The translations under genes and the position numbers were made by a program. A DNA stretch of 64,000 nt, taken from positions 7,014,829-7,078,828 of the forward strand of contig OX578277.1 in NCBI GenBank assembly GCA_951217055.1, in the 5' to 3' direction. Under the pieces are notes generated by a model. That model searched no databases and had not been told where the DNA came from. It worked only from the letters and a program-made list of their open reading frames with translations. Of the stretch, positions 22,774-35,349 are shown one piece after another. The stretch's first letter is position 1; every line of letters begins with the position of its first letter. This DNA comes from Gerris lacustris (Eukaryota > Arthropoda > Insecta > Hemiptera > Gerridae).

Positions 22774-22796
22774 AATATATGTTGTCCCCTTATTTT

Positions 22797-23212
22797 TGAA
22801 TATTTATAATCTCTTTTGTGTCCAAAGGGGTAGAAAAAAAACTTCTTTATAAGGTAATATTTCGGAACATCTTCAAACCTTGAAAGTAGTATAAGTAGAT
22901 ATAAATCATTATAAAGTTAATTCGTCAGCAAAAAATTAAAAGGTGAGTCATACGAGGTTGCCTGATTGACACCTAGTCACTGACTCTACCTAGTCACTGA
23001 CTCTCAGTGACTAGGTGTCAATCAGGCAACCTCGTATGACTCACCTTTTAATTTTTTCTGACGAATTAACTTTATAATGATTTATATCTACTTATACTAC
23101 TTTCAAGGTTTGAAGATGTTCCGAAATTAAGGGACGAAATATTACTTTATAAAGAAGTTTTTTTTTTGTTTTTTTCTACCCCTTTGGACACAAAAGAGAT
23201 TATAAATATAAA
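22797..23212. mobile_element. ~415-bp palindrome (foldback element)
   Basis: The left arm (from ATATTTATAATCTCTTTTGTG) and right arm (to CACAAAAGAGATTATAAATAT) are close to perfect inverted repeats. They meet near 22990 at a smaller hairpin built of CCTAGTCACTGACTC repeats. The arms contain the TTTGAAGATGTTCC...GGGACGAAATAT hairpin motif. No coding. Confidence 0.85.
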
Positions 23213-23290
23213 ATGTTTATATTTCGTATCAATCGTAGATAAAAATTACTATGTACTCGTATTCGTACATCAGAAAGTTTAATAAGAGTT

Positions 23291-23591
23291 GTTTCGGACA
23301 GATTTTTAACAACAATTAACACAAATAGATTACATTTAAAAAAGAACCGATGAGCTAATCTATGAGTAGCCGCTTTAAACGTTTTGTTTTCACCTTTTTA
23401 TCACACGATTCTTCTTCTTCCTTTTTTTTTGTAAGCCACTAAACGACGCATTCTTACGACAAAGAGAAGAACTAAATATAACAAAGCTAAGCTTCTTAAC
23501 CCGTTTTACGAAATTACCTTTTTTCGTACAACAAAAGGTAAAATAAAATAAGGTAATAGAGTCACTATTAAAATACCTTAGATAGGCACCT

Positions 23592-23592
<1 letters not shown>
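23291..23592. other. Gene-free stretch
   Basis: No gene or element recognised. Confidence 0.4.

Positions 23593-23664
<72 letters not shown>
23593..23664. repeat. (AT)n microsatellite
   Basis: About 70 bases of alternating AT. Confidence 0.95.
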
Positions 23665-23666
<2 letters not shown>

Positions 23667-23799
23667 TTTATTTAGTACCTGTGTGAATACTTTGCGTAAT
23701 TTTTTGTGGGAGAAAAAAAAAATTATAAAAGCCTTGGTTCAGTACCTGCACTTGGCAACTTTTCCCAGCTCCGTTCACACAACCTGATAATCAAACTTT

Positions 23800-23802
<3 letters not shown>

Positions 23803-23889
<87 letters not shown>

Positions 23890-23916
23890 GTGTGTATTTA
23901 ACTAACGTGTGCATTA

Positions 23917-23987
<71 letters not shown>

Positions 23988-24020
23988 GTGTGTATTTAAC
24001 TAACGTGTGCATTATGCATT
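23803..24020. repeat. Duplicated (AT)n plus CGTGTGTATTTAAC block
   Basis: Two consecutive units of (AT)n followed by CGTGTGTATTTAACTAACGT and GTGCATTATGCAT (units at 23803-23921 and 23922-24020). The flank after each tract is identical, so this is a recent tandem duplication. Confidence 0.9.
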
Positions 24021-24043
24021 GTTTCACGATTCTACTAGAGAAA

Positions 24044-24615
24044 AAAAATCGGTCCAAGACAACTCAGACAAACTTTCTCATATCCGAGTTCATAATTACT
24101 TAGCCCAGTGTTGTCCATTTATTACTTTTCTTGTTTTTGTAGGTACAGTTATTTATTATTGAACATTTTATTAAAATTTGTCATAATCCCCAGGGGGGAA
24201 TCGAACCCAAGTCTCTCTCTGTTCGCGTTTAAAGCTTTATTCTCAGGAACTAGATTTTTCCAGGAAAAACGGCTTATATCGTTAGATCCGTATTTAAATG
24301 GACTACATTTTAGCATTTTTTAATCAAAATCGTCGGAACCTTTTTCGAGTTTTTTGGGGTTAGCGCCCCTAAATAAGGATCTAAAATTCATTTAATTTTC
24401 GATTTCACCTCAGGTTATGATTTTTTTGAACATGTAGGTATACCAAATTTTGTCAAAAATGTTGCCCAGATAGTTTAGGCTCTAGGCGTCTGCACAGACA
24501 GACATTTTTTAATAACTACTTTTTTAGACTCAGGGGACCTCAAAACGTGTCAAATCCAACAAAATCTCGATATTGAATTTTCGCGCCATCACAAAACTTT
24601 CTCTTTATATTAGAA
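24044..24615 (-). repeat. Family S, minus copy
   Basis: Reverse of the family: starts TCGGTCCAAGACAACTCAG, includes the reversed B-box-like GGGGAATCGAACCC near 24193 and ends AACTTTCTCTTTATATTAG. Near full length. Confidence 0.8.
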
Positions 24616-24938
24616 AGTAAAAAAAATTTATCAAATATTAAAGATAATTGGTGCTAGAGGCGTGAAGTGCAAGAAATGTGAACTAATTTGACAGTTTGTC
24701 CGATGTATACAATCCAGAACCAAAGACAGAGGGGGTGAGGCATGTTCCATACAAATGATCACATATATAGATGTGTAAAATGTAAGACGAAGACAGGCAT
24801 TTATTAAAAGCCACTTTTTTGACTCAGGGGACCTTAAAACGTGTAAATCCAACAAAATCTCAAAATCGAATTATCGCGCCATCTCTATATGAGAAAGTAA
24901 CAAATCGATCGAAAACTCGAACAAATCTTTATCGTATA
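24616..24938 (-). repeat. Partial repeats
   Basis: 24785-24900 is a second, short family S fragment in reverse (GGGGACCTTAAAACGTGTAA). 24650-24780 shows no match apart from a word shared with 12921-13139 (TGATCACATATATAGATGTG-like). Confidence 0.5.
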
Positions 24939-25707
24939 CAGTAAAGTCTCGCTAATTCAGACCCCGCTAGTCCGGACATCTGGTTAATCCACACGGACCT
25001 CAATCATTTCCTATTTCCTAATAATGTATAATCAATAAACTTTGAATTTATGTCAATAAGATGGTAGGTCTTTTTAAATCAGGTTGGTGACACTGCTTTT
25101 TCGACCTTGTTTATAACCTGCATCTAAATAACCTTCATTTGAGTTTAATTCAATTCTTTTAAAATAACAAATAAAAACTATGCAATAGATGAAAATATAT
25201 GTATTTTCTCCCTACTGGAGATGGAGATAACATATTTTATGTACCTACTTCGGGAGTAAACTGCCATTATTCCCCTCGCGATCATGATCTCCCTCGGCTG
25301 CGCCTCGAGAATTAAAAAGTATAATTCCCCCGGCTTCGGTAGTTTAGGGACCATGGTTCCTTCGGCTTCGCCTCAAAAACTAATTTTTTCGCTCAGGGAA
25401 TAATGGCTTACTTTACTTTACTCCCTAGGTGCATAAATAACTATTGTCATAGACATTTCTGTTCAGTCTGAACCTATAACCTATGTACACTTATTAAACC
25501 TACAAATTTATTTGGGTAGTTTATATTGTAAAACTAAGTAAAAAAAAAATTAAGCATACGAGTATGCTTAATTAAGGCGTTTGATTATTTTTACATCTTC
25601 CCTTTTAATTTTTTTATATTTTTGGTGGATTTTGATTATTCCAATTTTTTATTATATCCGAACCACCTAAAAAAAAAACATTAGTTCGGATAATCGACAC
25701 TCTACTG
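24939..25707. mobile_element. Tigger/pogo-like MITE
   Basis: Ends CAGTAAAGTCTCGCTAATTC and GATAATCGACACTCTACTG match the well-known CAGT.RAGT.TCG.TAAT.CGAAC pattern of Tigger/pogo elements. TA flanks both ends (24937-24938, 25708-25709). 769 bp with no transposase, so non-autonomous. A smaller element is nested at 25241-25433. Confidence 0.85.
25241..25433. mobile_element. Nested short foldback (family Q related)
   Basis: Inverted ends ACCTACTTCGGGAGTAAAC / TTTACTCCCTAGGTGCATAA enclose CTCGGCTGCGCCTCGAG and CCTTCGGCTTCGCCTC words. The right end and the following AAATAACTATT resemble the right ends of family Q at 30480, 37406 and 39225. Confidence 0.6.
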
Positions 25708-25709
25708 TA

Positions 25710-26217
25710 TTTATTTACTGATATCATGAAAAAGCGTTTGGAACGTTTCGAAAAAAGGTTGTTAGAAAGGAACTGGACGAGAAGAGTAAAATAGAATAAA
25801 CTGTGTAATACAGAAGACGTTAGAAAGATGTTAAGACAGAAGATTCCAAGGGAAGAAGTCTAAAGACACGACTTGGTACATAGCAGCATCATAATACAAG
25901 GCAATATAGCTCCCTAGGTGGGAGCTTACCTCGGCCAAACTTCTTCACTCTGTCCACCTTTCGTAACTTGACACAATACCATCTTCAGCTCTTCCAACAA
26001 CAAACAATCGTTACCATCTTCCAAAACTATAAATAATTCTTCCTTTTTCTTCACGTTTTCAAAAAGAACCAGGGTCGTCCAATAAACCATTAGTTATTTC
26101 GTAGTGAATAAGAAACTAAAGATTTAAGAGCTGGTAGTGAGAGAAAATGGAACTAATTTGACAGTTTTTCTAATGTAAACAAAGAGTTTAGAAGAGGTAG
26201 AAGGAGCATAGTGAATA
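25710..26217. other. Gene-free stretch
   Basis: No gene or element recognised. Confidence 0.4.
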
Positions 26218-27446
26218 GAGATGATTAGTGTGACGTCACAAAAGCTTTCGAAAATTTAACTCAGTTTGTTAGGTTCCTTTTTCTTATCACCTCTTATCAA
26301 ACCCATGTAAAATGAATGGGAGAATTTTCTCAACTTTTTAAATAATTAATTATTAAATTATTATTGATTTATAAGAGTTTTCACCCTTTGAACATTGTTG
26401 TACCAAGTCTTTTTTAACGAGTGTAACAAAGAAAACATTAAAAACTTTCGTTTCAGTTATTTAAAATGAGTATTTGTGTGAAGGGTCATAACATCGAAAA
26501 AGCTATTTGAGTTATTAATCTTTATACTTGATTTTTTGTATTTCCTGTCGCCATAAAAATTCACAGGGTGTGTTCGTGTTTATATTGTGTTTCCGAAAAT
26601 AAATTTTTCTCAAGTTTTGAAACTCAATGAAGTATACTCAGGGTACAGGACTTGTAGAAAGATAGTGATACTTAATCTGCTAGGTAATAAAAGATTATTT
26701 GCTAATAATAGTTTGTTCCTGGTTACTTACAATGTGCATTATATTTAACCGATGTTGGAACATAATTATATACTATACAATAGATTAATAGATCACTGAC
26801 CATCATAGGAAAAAGACGTTGATGACGAGACAATGAGCAGACTGTTATTACTATTATTATTTGTGTATTTTTTGGTATCTATATTAACGAGTATAATAAT
26901 ATAAGATATGAGTGTCTCGCATGTATACTTGTTTAAAATTTTGATTAAAAAACTAATTTAATACATTAATTTAATATTACTTAAGTACTCTGACATACTT
27001 TTACGAAGAATAGCTTTGTCCTCCGAAAAAAATGAAGTATAGATGAAATTTTCATATTGCTAGAGAAGGTGGAAGACATAATATACAAACTAAAATAGAA
27101 AAACGATTTAAAAAATAAACAATAAATAAGAACGGACCCGGACGGTAACACCACAATAAAACAAACACACTCACAATAATACTTTTTTAAACCACTAGAA
27201 CGGCAATTTTTAATGTTTTCTTATCTTATATTGTTAAAATAGACTTAGTATAATAACGTTCAAAGGTTGAAAAGTCTTATAAATTAATAATAATTTAATA
27301 ATTAATTATTTAAAAAGTTGAGAAAATTCTCCCATTCATTTTACATGGGATTGATAACAGGTGATAAAGTAAAGGAACCTAAACAAACCGAATCGAATAC
27401 ATATCGAAAGCTTACGCCATCTTGTGACGTCATTACTAATCATCTC
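26218..27446. mobile_element. Long-TIR TA element, copy 1 (empty-site reference)
   Basis: 1229 bp with TIRs of roughly 270-290 bases that start GAGATGATTAGT and soon include TGACGTCA. TA flanks both ends. The middle shows no coding. The uninterrupted block AATATACAAACTAAAATAG near 27081 is the empty site of the retrotransposon found in copy 2 (60197-62376). Confidence 0.85.
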
Positions 27447-27600
27447 TATACATATTATATTATTATAATGTGTATAATATTACGCTTATATACAAATCTT
27501 GTGTATTGAAAATCATCTACCTCCGTGCTGCAATGGTTAGGGTTAGTACTTATGTCTGGAGGCCGGTGGATAGAGACTCTTCCAAGAAAAGATTTTTTCA
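27447..27600 (+). other. Short tRNA-like trace
   Basis: CCTCCGTGCTGCAATGGTTA and TCTGGAGGCCGGTGG recall the 5' half of a tRNA-derived repeat, but no B-box follows. Confidence 0.2.
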
Positions 27601-30480
27601 CCTATAAAAAAATATCTTTATCTACATGCGGCAGCAAAATTACGCATTATTGAACCGATTTCGGGCAGAGAAATGTAATTTTACTGCCTAGGCGGTAAAA
27701 GTCAGGAAAAATTTTAATGCCTAGGCAGTAAAATTTTTACTTCTATAATAGGTTTGTTCCAACCACCAGTTCCGAATCAGTTACGGATTAGTCCGTGATT
27801 GACGTAATGCGCATGCGCGATCATTGACCGTTGGGAATTGATTTGTGATTTCGTTTTTGTTGGAATGCTCCTTTCTCGAACCAAACTGTTTGCTGTGGTA
27901 GGTTTTAGCACTGTTATCAGAACAACTTTTTGAGTTGATCGTTTATGTGATTTTGCGTTCCTGTGCTATCAAAAATACCTGAACTTATTAATATTAAAGA
28001 TATGGATGATGGATGAGTCAATAGTTGATGAAGATAAGTGCCAGTCGCTTAAATCAGTGCCTGATTTAGGCCGCCTAGGGGCTCACACAACAAGGGGGGG
28101 CCACACCACAAAAGTTTCATTTTCTAATGCTAATTAAGCTCGAAAGTTGGAAGTAAAACCTACAAACTCATAGAGGATATGACGAAAATACATGCACACA
28201 TTTTAGAAATGATTATTTAATGCATGAATTCACGATTTCATTTCGATTTACGTAATTCACAATTTTCGGGCTTACTGAGGTGAGCCAGTTTTAGTAGACT
28301 CACGGCACACTCGAATTTTTATTGATATAATCCTAAATGCTCTTTTATTTTAAAAAACAAATATTAATCTTAGTCCAGTCTTAGGCGAGCGAAATCAAAA
28401 CAAAAACAATGAAGCGGAGCGGAAGGTTACGTTTCTGTTCACCCAAACTCAATCCCAAACTACTAGTCCCTGCCGCCGATAGCTGACTGCTCTGACTGGT
28501 TCCAAACTAATCCGTGATTTAATCAGAGCTTGGTTGGAACAGCCGATTAACAGTCGGAGTCAGTCAGAGTTTGAGTTTGGGCTCGTTGGAACGCTATTTT
28601 TCCAAATGCGCATGCGTCGGCCAGTTCCAAACCAGTTTAAAGAGTGGTTGGAACAAACCTTATGTTAGCAATGACAGTTTATGCTATTATCTCTATCTTA
28701 TAACCTCATATATTATAGTTTAATAAGTGATATTTAATAAATAAACGTTTTAATTATAATAGTTATTTATGTAACAAGGCAGCAAAATGGAATTTTACTG
28801 ACGAGTGATTAGATTAGCCTCCGAGCCGAAGGCGAGGACAGGCTATGATAATTAACTGCCGAGGCGAAGCCGAGGCAGGTAGTTTACCTATTTGACTGCC
28901 GAGGCGAAGCCGAGGCAGGCAATGAATAAACGAGGCAGAAATGATTCCTTTGCTGCCTTGTTGCATACAATACTTTATCTACTTGTGGAAGAAAAATGAA
29001 GCTGCTAAAATGTTATCTTTATTAATATAACATAGTTAATAACTATGTGTCATATTAATAAAGATAATAACATATGTATTAACTAAAATTAATGTTCAAA
29101 TAAGAAACTTGGGAATAATAACAATAAGTGAAAAGTAAACTCAATCTATAACGACAAAAAACAAAACACACGTTTATAACACACATAACTTCTGAATGAA
29201 TAATGCACGCAATATAAAATATTTATTTATATTTTTACTAAAAAATTAATAAAAGTGTTAAAGATATATTCTATTGCTTAAAAGAAAAGAAGTAACTAGG
29301 ATACATCAAGAAAAGTAGCTAGTCTAATCTAAAAAGACTTCAATAATAATAATAATATGGATGTTCATAATGTTTACATGACGCTACAGTTTAGTCAGTG
29401 ACTCTACTATTTCTTTTAATTAAAGATCTACAAATCATTGAACTTATTTAACAGAATTAACAAATATAAACAAATTATTTCATTATTAAAACGTTTATTT
29501 ATTATTAAATATTACTTATTTAACTATAATATATAATGTTATAAGATAGAGATAATAGTATAAACTGTTCTTGCCAAAATAAGAGGTTATGACACGCAGT
29601 GGTAAACACTGTTACTTTCTCTGCCTAGGCAGAGAAAGTATTTTCCTGACTGTTTTAACTACATTCCTGCCTGTTTTTAATATTTTAATGACAAATCAGG
29701 GAAATAGCACTTTCCAGCCTAAAAACAGTTAAGTAATGTTTAATTTTGCTGCCGCGAGTAGATAAAATAATTTGTTTATATTTGTTAAATTGTTAATTCT
29801 GTTAAATAAGTTCAATGATTAGTAGATCTTTAATTAAAAATATAGTAGAGTCACTGGCTATACTGCAGCGTCATGTAAATATTGAACATCCATATTATTT
29901 TTATTATTGAAGTAATTCTAGATTAGACTAGCTACTTTTCTTGATATCCTAGTTACTTCTTTTCTTAGCAATAGAAGATATCATTAATACTTTTAGTAAT
30001 TTGTTAGTAAAAATATATATAAATATTTTATATTGCGTGCATTATTCATTTAGAAGTTACGTGTGTTATAAACGTGTGTTTTGTACTTTGTTGTTATAGA
30101 TTGAGTTTGCTTATCACTTATTGGTTATTATTCCCAAGTTTCTTATTTGAACATTAATTTTAGTTAATACATATGTTATTATCTTTATTAATATGACACA
30201 TTTATAACACAGTTATTAACTATGTTATATTAATAAAGATAACATTTTAGCAGCTTCATTTTTCTGCCGCAAGTAGATAAAATATTGTATGCAACAAGGC
30301 AGCAAAGGAAACATTTCTACCTCGTTTATTCATTGCCTGCCGAGGCAGTCAGATAGGTAAATTATCTGTCTCGGCAGTTAATTATCGTAGCCTGCCCTCG
30401 CCTTCGGCTCGGAGGTTAATCTAATCGCCCGTCAGTAAAATTCCATTTTGCTGCCTAGTTACATAAATAACTATTTTGAC
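27601..30480. mobile_element. Large foldback (family Q, copy 1)
   Basis: Two long inverted arms, roughly 28757-29570 and 29640-30470, meet near 29600 around a TCTCTGCCTAGGCAGAGA hairpin. Outer parts carry TTTGCTGCCTAGTTACATAA and several CCGAGGCGAAGCCGAGG words. The left side extends to about 27610 (TTATCTACATGCGGCAGCAAAA). A separate TIR element is nested at 27749-28664. Related copies are at 35350-37406 and 38218-39225. Confidence 0.75.
27749..28664. mobile_element. ~916-bp TIR element nested in family Q
   Basis: Ends AGGTTTGTTCCAACCAC and GTGGTTGGAACAAACCT are inverted. The interior keeps ATGCGCATGCG near both ends. The family Q copy at about 35390-35430 is continuous across this point, so it is a true insertion. 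The exact target duplication could not be settled. No transposase seen. Confidence 0.75.
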
Positions 30481-30770
30481 CGAGCGTAGTGAGGTCTTAG
30501 TTGTAACTCGACCGTTTATACGACGTTATTGGCAGTGGCGATCCTAGGGGGGGGCTAAGGGGGCTTAAGCCCCCCCCAGAAACCAAATTAGCCCCCCCAG
30601 GAATCAAATTAGCCCCAAATAGTTTATCTTAACCCTTCTCAAATTCGCGTAAAAAAACTAAATAAATGTGCAGATAAGTAAAAAATAAAACAAGTCATAA
30701 ATATTATTTAATTTTATTTGGACTGGATAAATTATTTAAATCCTTTCTATAAATATTAAATAAATAATAA

Positions 30771-30965
30771 TCCAATTTTTAAGTTTTTAGTAGTTTTCAT
30801 ACCATGGAAAGTTTAAATTTTAATTTAAATCAAATTATAATTATTATTAGTTAGTAAAAGCATCTGTACTGGAAATACAGGAGACCCGTGGTTCATATCC
30901 CGGCGCTGGAGTGTATTTTTCTCTGTCTGTTTCCCGTAGTTAATAATAATTATAATTTGATTTAA
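30771..30965 (+). mobile_element. tRNA-like element unit nested in hAT
   Basis: Contains TTTTTAGTAGTTTTCATACCATGG (a diverged form of the foldback end), the tRNA-like part 30848-30913 and CTCTGTCTGTTTCCCGTAG. AAATAATAAT borders both sides, which may be the target duplication but is low complexity. Confidence 0.6.
30848..30913 (+). other. tRNA-like sequence, CTGGAAA loop
   Basis: Anticodon arm CTGTA-CTGGAAA-TACAG (30864-30880) and a decayed B-box (GGTTCATATCC). The middle stem pair is G-C here, T-A at 17468-17484 and A-T at 5425-5441. Confidence 0.55.
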
Positions 30966-31206
30966 AATAAATAATAATTGTAATCAGAAATAGAAAGGAT
31001 TTAATTAATTTACATTGCCAAATAAATTTAACATATTATAATGATGATTTTGTAGTTTTAAGTTTTAATTTTCAAGGGCGTCATCCCCGGGGGGACGGGG
31101 AGGTCGCGTCCTTCCCAATGCTTCATATGTGTTATAAAGAATTCAAACTAAAAAAGATCTAAAAAATATCTAACCCTTTTTAATTTTCCAACTATATTTT
31201 ATTATA

Positions 31207-31749
31207 GTCCCCAGGCCACCATAAGAAGTGAGTCGCTGATTGATAAAGTTTTCTTACCTTATGGAATCGCTTATTTATGCCGTGTCCACCGATGAATTGT
31301 GTATATGGCAACTGGGCGCTGGGCCATTTCTGTTTTGTTGACATGCCAAACTTGCCCTTCTCCGGGAACATTAAAAAGAGATTAAATTATTTCAAAAACA
31401 GTGGTACACGTGGCAACCGATACGAGTGGGCCGTTTTCTTTTCAACGTCCCCGCAGAGCGATATGTTTGGGGCGGTGGACACCCCAAACGGCCCACTCTT
31501 ATCGGTGGCCACCTTTACCACTGTTTTTTAAATAATTTAATTAAACGATCCTATGAAAATCAAAACTTTATTTATCTCTTTTCAATGTTCCCGCAGAAGG
31601 GCAAGTTTGGCATGTCAACAAAAAAGAAATGGCCCAGCGCCCAGTTGCCATATACACAATTCATCGGTGGACACGGCATAAATAAGCGATTCCATAAGGT
31701 AAGAAAACTTTATCAATCAGCGACTCACTTCTTATGGTGGCCTGTGGAC
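31207..31749. mobile_element. Palindromic TA-flanked element, copy 3
   Basis: 543 bp, TA at 31205-31206 and 31750-31751, ends GTCCCCAGGCCACC and GGTGGCCTGTGGAC. The left arm is shortened (the A/T-rich inner part near 31385 is reduced). It is inside the hAT at 30533-33200. Confidence 0.85.
31597..31698 (+). other. Cryptic 102-bp exon (copy 3)
   Basis: Same 34-codon, phase 0-0 segment as 20930-21031 with intact CCGCAG acceptor and AAG|GTAAGA donor. Confidence 0.5.
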
Positions 31750-32439
31750 TATTATTAAATTATTAATATAATTGATCATCAATTGTGTGTCTCTTAAATA
31801 ATTCATGTTACTGTGAACAGTGAACAACTAATATAGAATCTGAAGATAGCTAGCTATATTAAGTAGCCAAAACCTGTTATCAGTTATTACAAATACTTTG
31901 TGTGTAAACCTAATGGTTTCCTCCCCCTCCTACTATTCAAAATTATAATGATGAATATGTTATTTATTGTGTGGGATAAATCTTCATTATATGCCCCACC
32001 TATTTCTAAACGTCCGAAAATATTTTTTTACATTATAAAAATTATTTCCGTTGTAGCATCTCAATAAATTCAATCTTATTTTTTTAACTTTATTTTTTAT
32101 TCATTTGTTTTTTTATTTTAGGGAAAATTATGAAAGGTTATGGTTAGTTTAGGTTAAAGTTAGTATTTTTTGACCTTCCATCATTGTCACATTAAACTTG
32201 ACACTTTGTGTGACTTGACTTGTGTAGAAAAAAGAGAATTTTGAATTTATCGAGACGCTACAACCGGAATCGTTTTTACAATGTACAGAGATACTGTAAA
32301 AAACACATTCTGTAAATAGGAACAGTTTAAAAAAAATGAAGTAAATAGGACAGTGCGAAATAGGTGGGCCATATAGTGCAATTTTACCAATTGATGTTAA
32401 AAGAGAACACTTTATCTAAAGTTTTTCTTTATCAAATTT

Positions 32440-32494
32440 CCTAGCCCCCCCCCCCCCCTAAAATTGCTCGACTACCCCCCCCCCCCCCCCCCAA
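32440..32494. repeat. Poly(C) tracts
   Basis: Two long C runs separated by TAAAATTGCTCGACTA within the hAT element. Confidence 0.9.
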
Positions 32495-33208
32495 ATTAAA
32501 AGTACCGTTTTGCCATAAAAATCAAGTTTTTCATAACTTTTGAATAAATGACACAGTTTATTATAGATTTGAAGTAATATTGCATAATTGCTATTGACTC
32601 ATCTATTTAATATACAATGATTAGGTGCGCAACTTTTATTATTTTAAAATCGATTTTAAATTTTGTTTATTAAAAAGAAAATAATAGCCTGAGATTATAG
32701 GGCTTTTGTCGACTAAATAAATTATTAGTTATTGATTTTTTTTAAAAAAAAATTAACCTGATAACACAATTTAGTGAATTGCTAGACGTTTTCCGGGCTT
32801 TGCCAAAACAAATTTCAAGTGGATATAGCTGCTTTTGGAATTCAGCTACTCAAACATATTTAAAAAAACCCTTTCAAGATATTTTTATGAAACTTGTCAG
32901 ATGTCTTACTAACTCCGATATCTAAAATTTCCAAAAATATTAGTTTTAAAATGTATCAAATTTCAAAATGGTGGCCATTTCAAATTTGAAAAGTCAAATT
33001 CCATGAAAACCAGTAGGTATGAAGAAATTTTGCATGAGACAAAAGTTGTAGAACTTTTTAATGCTAATATAACGATTCCTTATAATTATCGAAATCGGTT
33101 CATAAATAAATAAATTACGGTACATTAAAATGTATACTAAACCCACAATACATGAGGGGGCTTTAGCCCCCCCAGAACTTTTGACCTAGGATCGCTACTG
33201 GTTATTGG

Positions 33209-33835
33209 GCTTCTGAGCCTTAAAAGCCTATGAAGTGCTGCTCCTGGCGTTTTGCTTTTAAACTCGATGGTACTTTTACGTTTAGAGATATGGTACTTTA
33301 AATTCCGAGGTACAAGATGGTACATAGGAGGTACGTACAGAGAAAAAAAATCTCCTATTCTGCTTTGTATGCTCTAAAAATTTCCTTTCAAGGGGTAAAT
33401 TTAATCCCCTTTTTTTAGTACCTTTGAGGGGTCCCCCCCCCACCCCTACTAATCGAGTACCTCGGCGAAAATCACGAAAATCGTGTTTTTTCGAAATTTC
33501 AACTTTGACCTTCTGTACCGTTCGCAATTTTAACGGACAAGGTTCAAAAGGGTACCGGACTTTAGGTCATATTGTCCTCTTTGAGAGTTTCCGATTCCTA
33601 CTTCAGGTTCAGGAGCTACGTCTATGTGAAGCACGTCCTCCTTGGGTAGCCGCAACCAGAAGGGGAAGTTGTTTGACAGAGGTGTCGTTTGGAAGGCCTT
33701 TTAAAATGTACCAAATGTGTGCAAAAATATTTTCGAAAAAAATGTACTTGGTTGGTATTTTAGTACCCTTTTGTACTTTTAGTGTTCCGTGTAGGGGTTA
33801 GGTTACCCCACTGTGGGGCTAATTGCGCTTGATTT
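33209..33835. other. Unclassified repeat-like stretch
   Basis: Recurrent GGTACTTT/GGTACC words and the block CCCACCCCTACTAATCGAGT suggest a repeat, but I could not find its ends or any second copy here. A 125-codon open frame at 33424-33801 has no recognisable motif and is not called a gene. Confidence 0.35.
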
Positions 33836-35340
33836 AAGCTAGCAGCTGACACTTTATAAATAAAGCTCTTTTTTGTTTGTTCAGATCATATAAAATTGTC
33901 AAATTAGTTCACTTTTCTCTCGCAACCTGCTACTAGCACCATCTGTGTCTCCAAAGTTAGAGCTATTTTGTTATTACTACTTTGTTCTCCCTCGACCCCT
34001 TCTAAAACTCTTTGTTTACATTGGAGAAACTGTCACATTAGTTCACATTTCTCTCTCTTCTCCCTTCTAGCGGTTCGAGCCACTTATTTTTTAGTTTCCT
34101 CTCTCTATGTCCCGTTTACATGTATAGTTGATAGTTGGCGCGATAGTTGCGGTGACGATAGCGACTATCCCATCAACTATCACTATGTAGACTACGTGAT
34201 AGATTTTGTCGCGATAGAACTATCAACCATCCTAATATCTCGTCTAACGAGATAGTTGAGTGTTCTATCACAGTAGTCAGAGTACTCATGCGGAAGGTTT
34301 AAGAACTACCACGCAAGATACCAGACGCTTATTGACATTTTCATGTCTTGACTATGGCACATAACCTCGAAAAGCGTTACCAAAAATTGGCGTTACACGA
34401 GTAGCGAAGATATAGGAACAGGGAGTTAGGAAGATATAGGAGGTGTTCAATCGAGTCTACCCGCTCTCAGTAGATATATAGTCTCCCACATCTTGTCATG
34501 CATTTCTCTTGCTCTACTCTCTGCCCCTTCTTTTGATGCTAATAGGAGTCTCCCGAACATCTGACTGCTGAGAGAAGAAGTAAATATAGTACTGTTAAAA
34601 AATTGAAAAGAAGATTAGAAGGTATAAAGAAGAAGACGTAGCTAGTTGCTCATAGACGTCGAGGGTCAATGATTTTAAAGGTTGTTGTCTGGTCACACGC
34701 TGTTGATTTCAATTCATACCGACTGTCCAGTTCAGCGTTATCTTTCGACCACCTTACCTTTGTATCTTCTTTAACTTATCCAATTCGAAGGAAAAAAAAG
34801 AAGAATAACCAGCTATTGTTTTCCTAACAAAACACAACCAAACCAGCTGGAAAATGATTTCCAAATATCATAGGGTTCTACAGTTCAGATCATCCCGGGC
34901 TTGTTTGTTGTTGTTTTTTTCTTGTCAAAGAATACATCTTTCATAAACATGATAATAATCAGCTGTTTATTTCTTTTTTAACGTCATTCATATACGTAGT
35001 ATATATAGGGAGAAAAGTATTGTGCATACACCGAAATTCGATATTGATATTTTTGATGGATTTACACGTATTTAAGACCCACTAAGTCCAAAAAAAAGTG
35101 ACTGGTTGGTACTTCTTTAGATTGTTACTCCCCTTTGTTGTTTTAGAATAAAAATTACTTTGACTAAGTAACTAGTAAGAAAAAGGGATGTTTAGTTTAG
35201 TCCAATGCACTTTGGGTCAAAGGAATATCCCACTTCAGTTTTTATAAGGGGATTATCAGTTTAAAGAAGAACATTCCGTACACCTTCTTTAGATTGATAC
35301 TCCTCTCTGTTTTTTTTTATTAGGGGAGTAACAATCTAAA
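33836..35340. other. Gene-free stretch
   Basis: 34110-34270 holds many copies of GATAGTTGAT/ATCAACTATC. 35040-35340 has short repeats ACTTCTTTAGATTGTTACTC and its inverse (GAGTAACAATCTAAAGAAGT near 35326). No gene is recognised. Confidence 0.4.
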
Positions 35341-35349
35341 GAAGTGCCA

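Larger units (their letters stand above)
30533..33200. mobile_element. 2.67-kb hAT element with nested insertions
   Basis: Ends CAGTGGCGATCCTAGG and CCTAGGATCGCTACTG with a perfect 8-bp duplication GTTATTGG (30525-30532 and 33201-33208). Inside each end lies a CCCCCC/GGGGGG-rich block (GGGGGCTTAAGCCCCC). It contains a tRNA-like foldback unit (30771-30965) and palindromic TA element copy 3 (31207-31749). No intact transposase is seen in the remaining ~1.9 kb. Confidence 0.9.

Noticed and set aside
33424..33801. 125-codon open frame as a gene
   Set aside because: No recognisable motif, no splice or poly(A) context, and repeat-like GGTACC composition.
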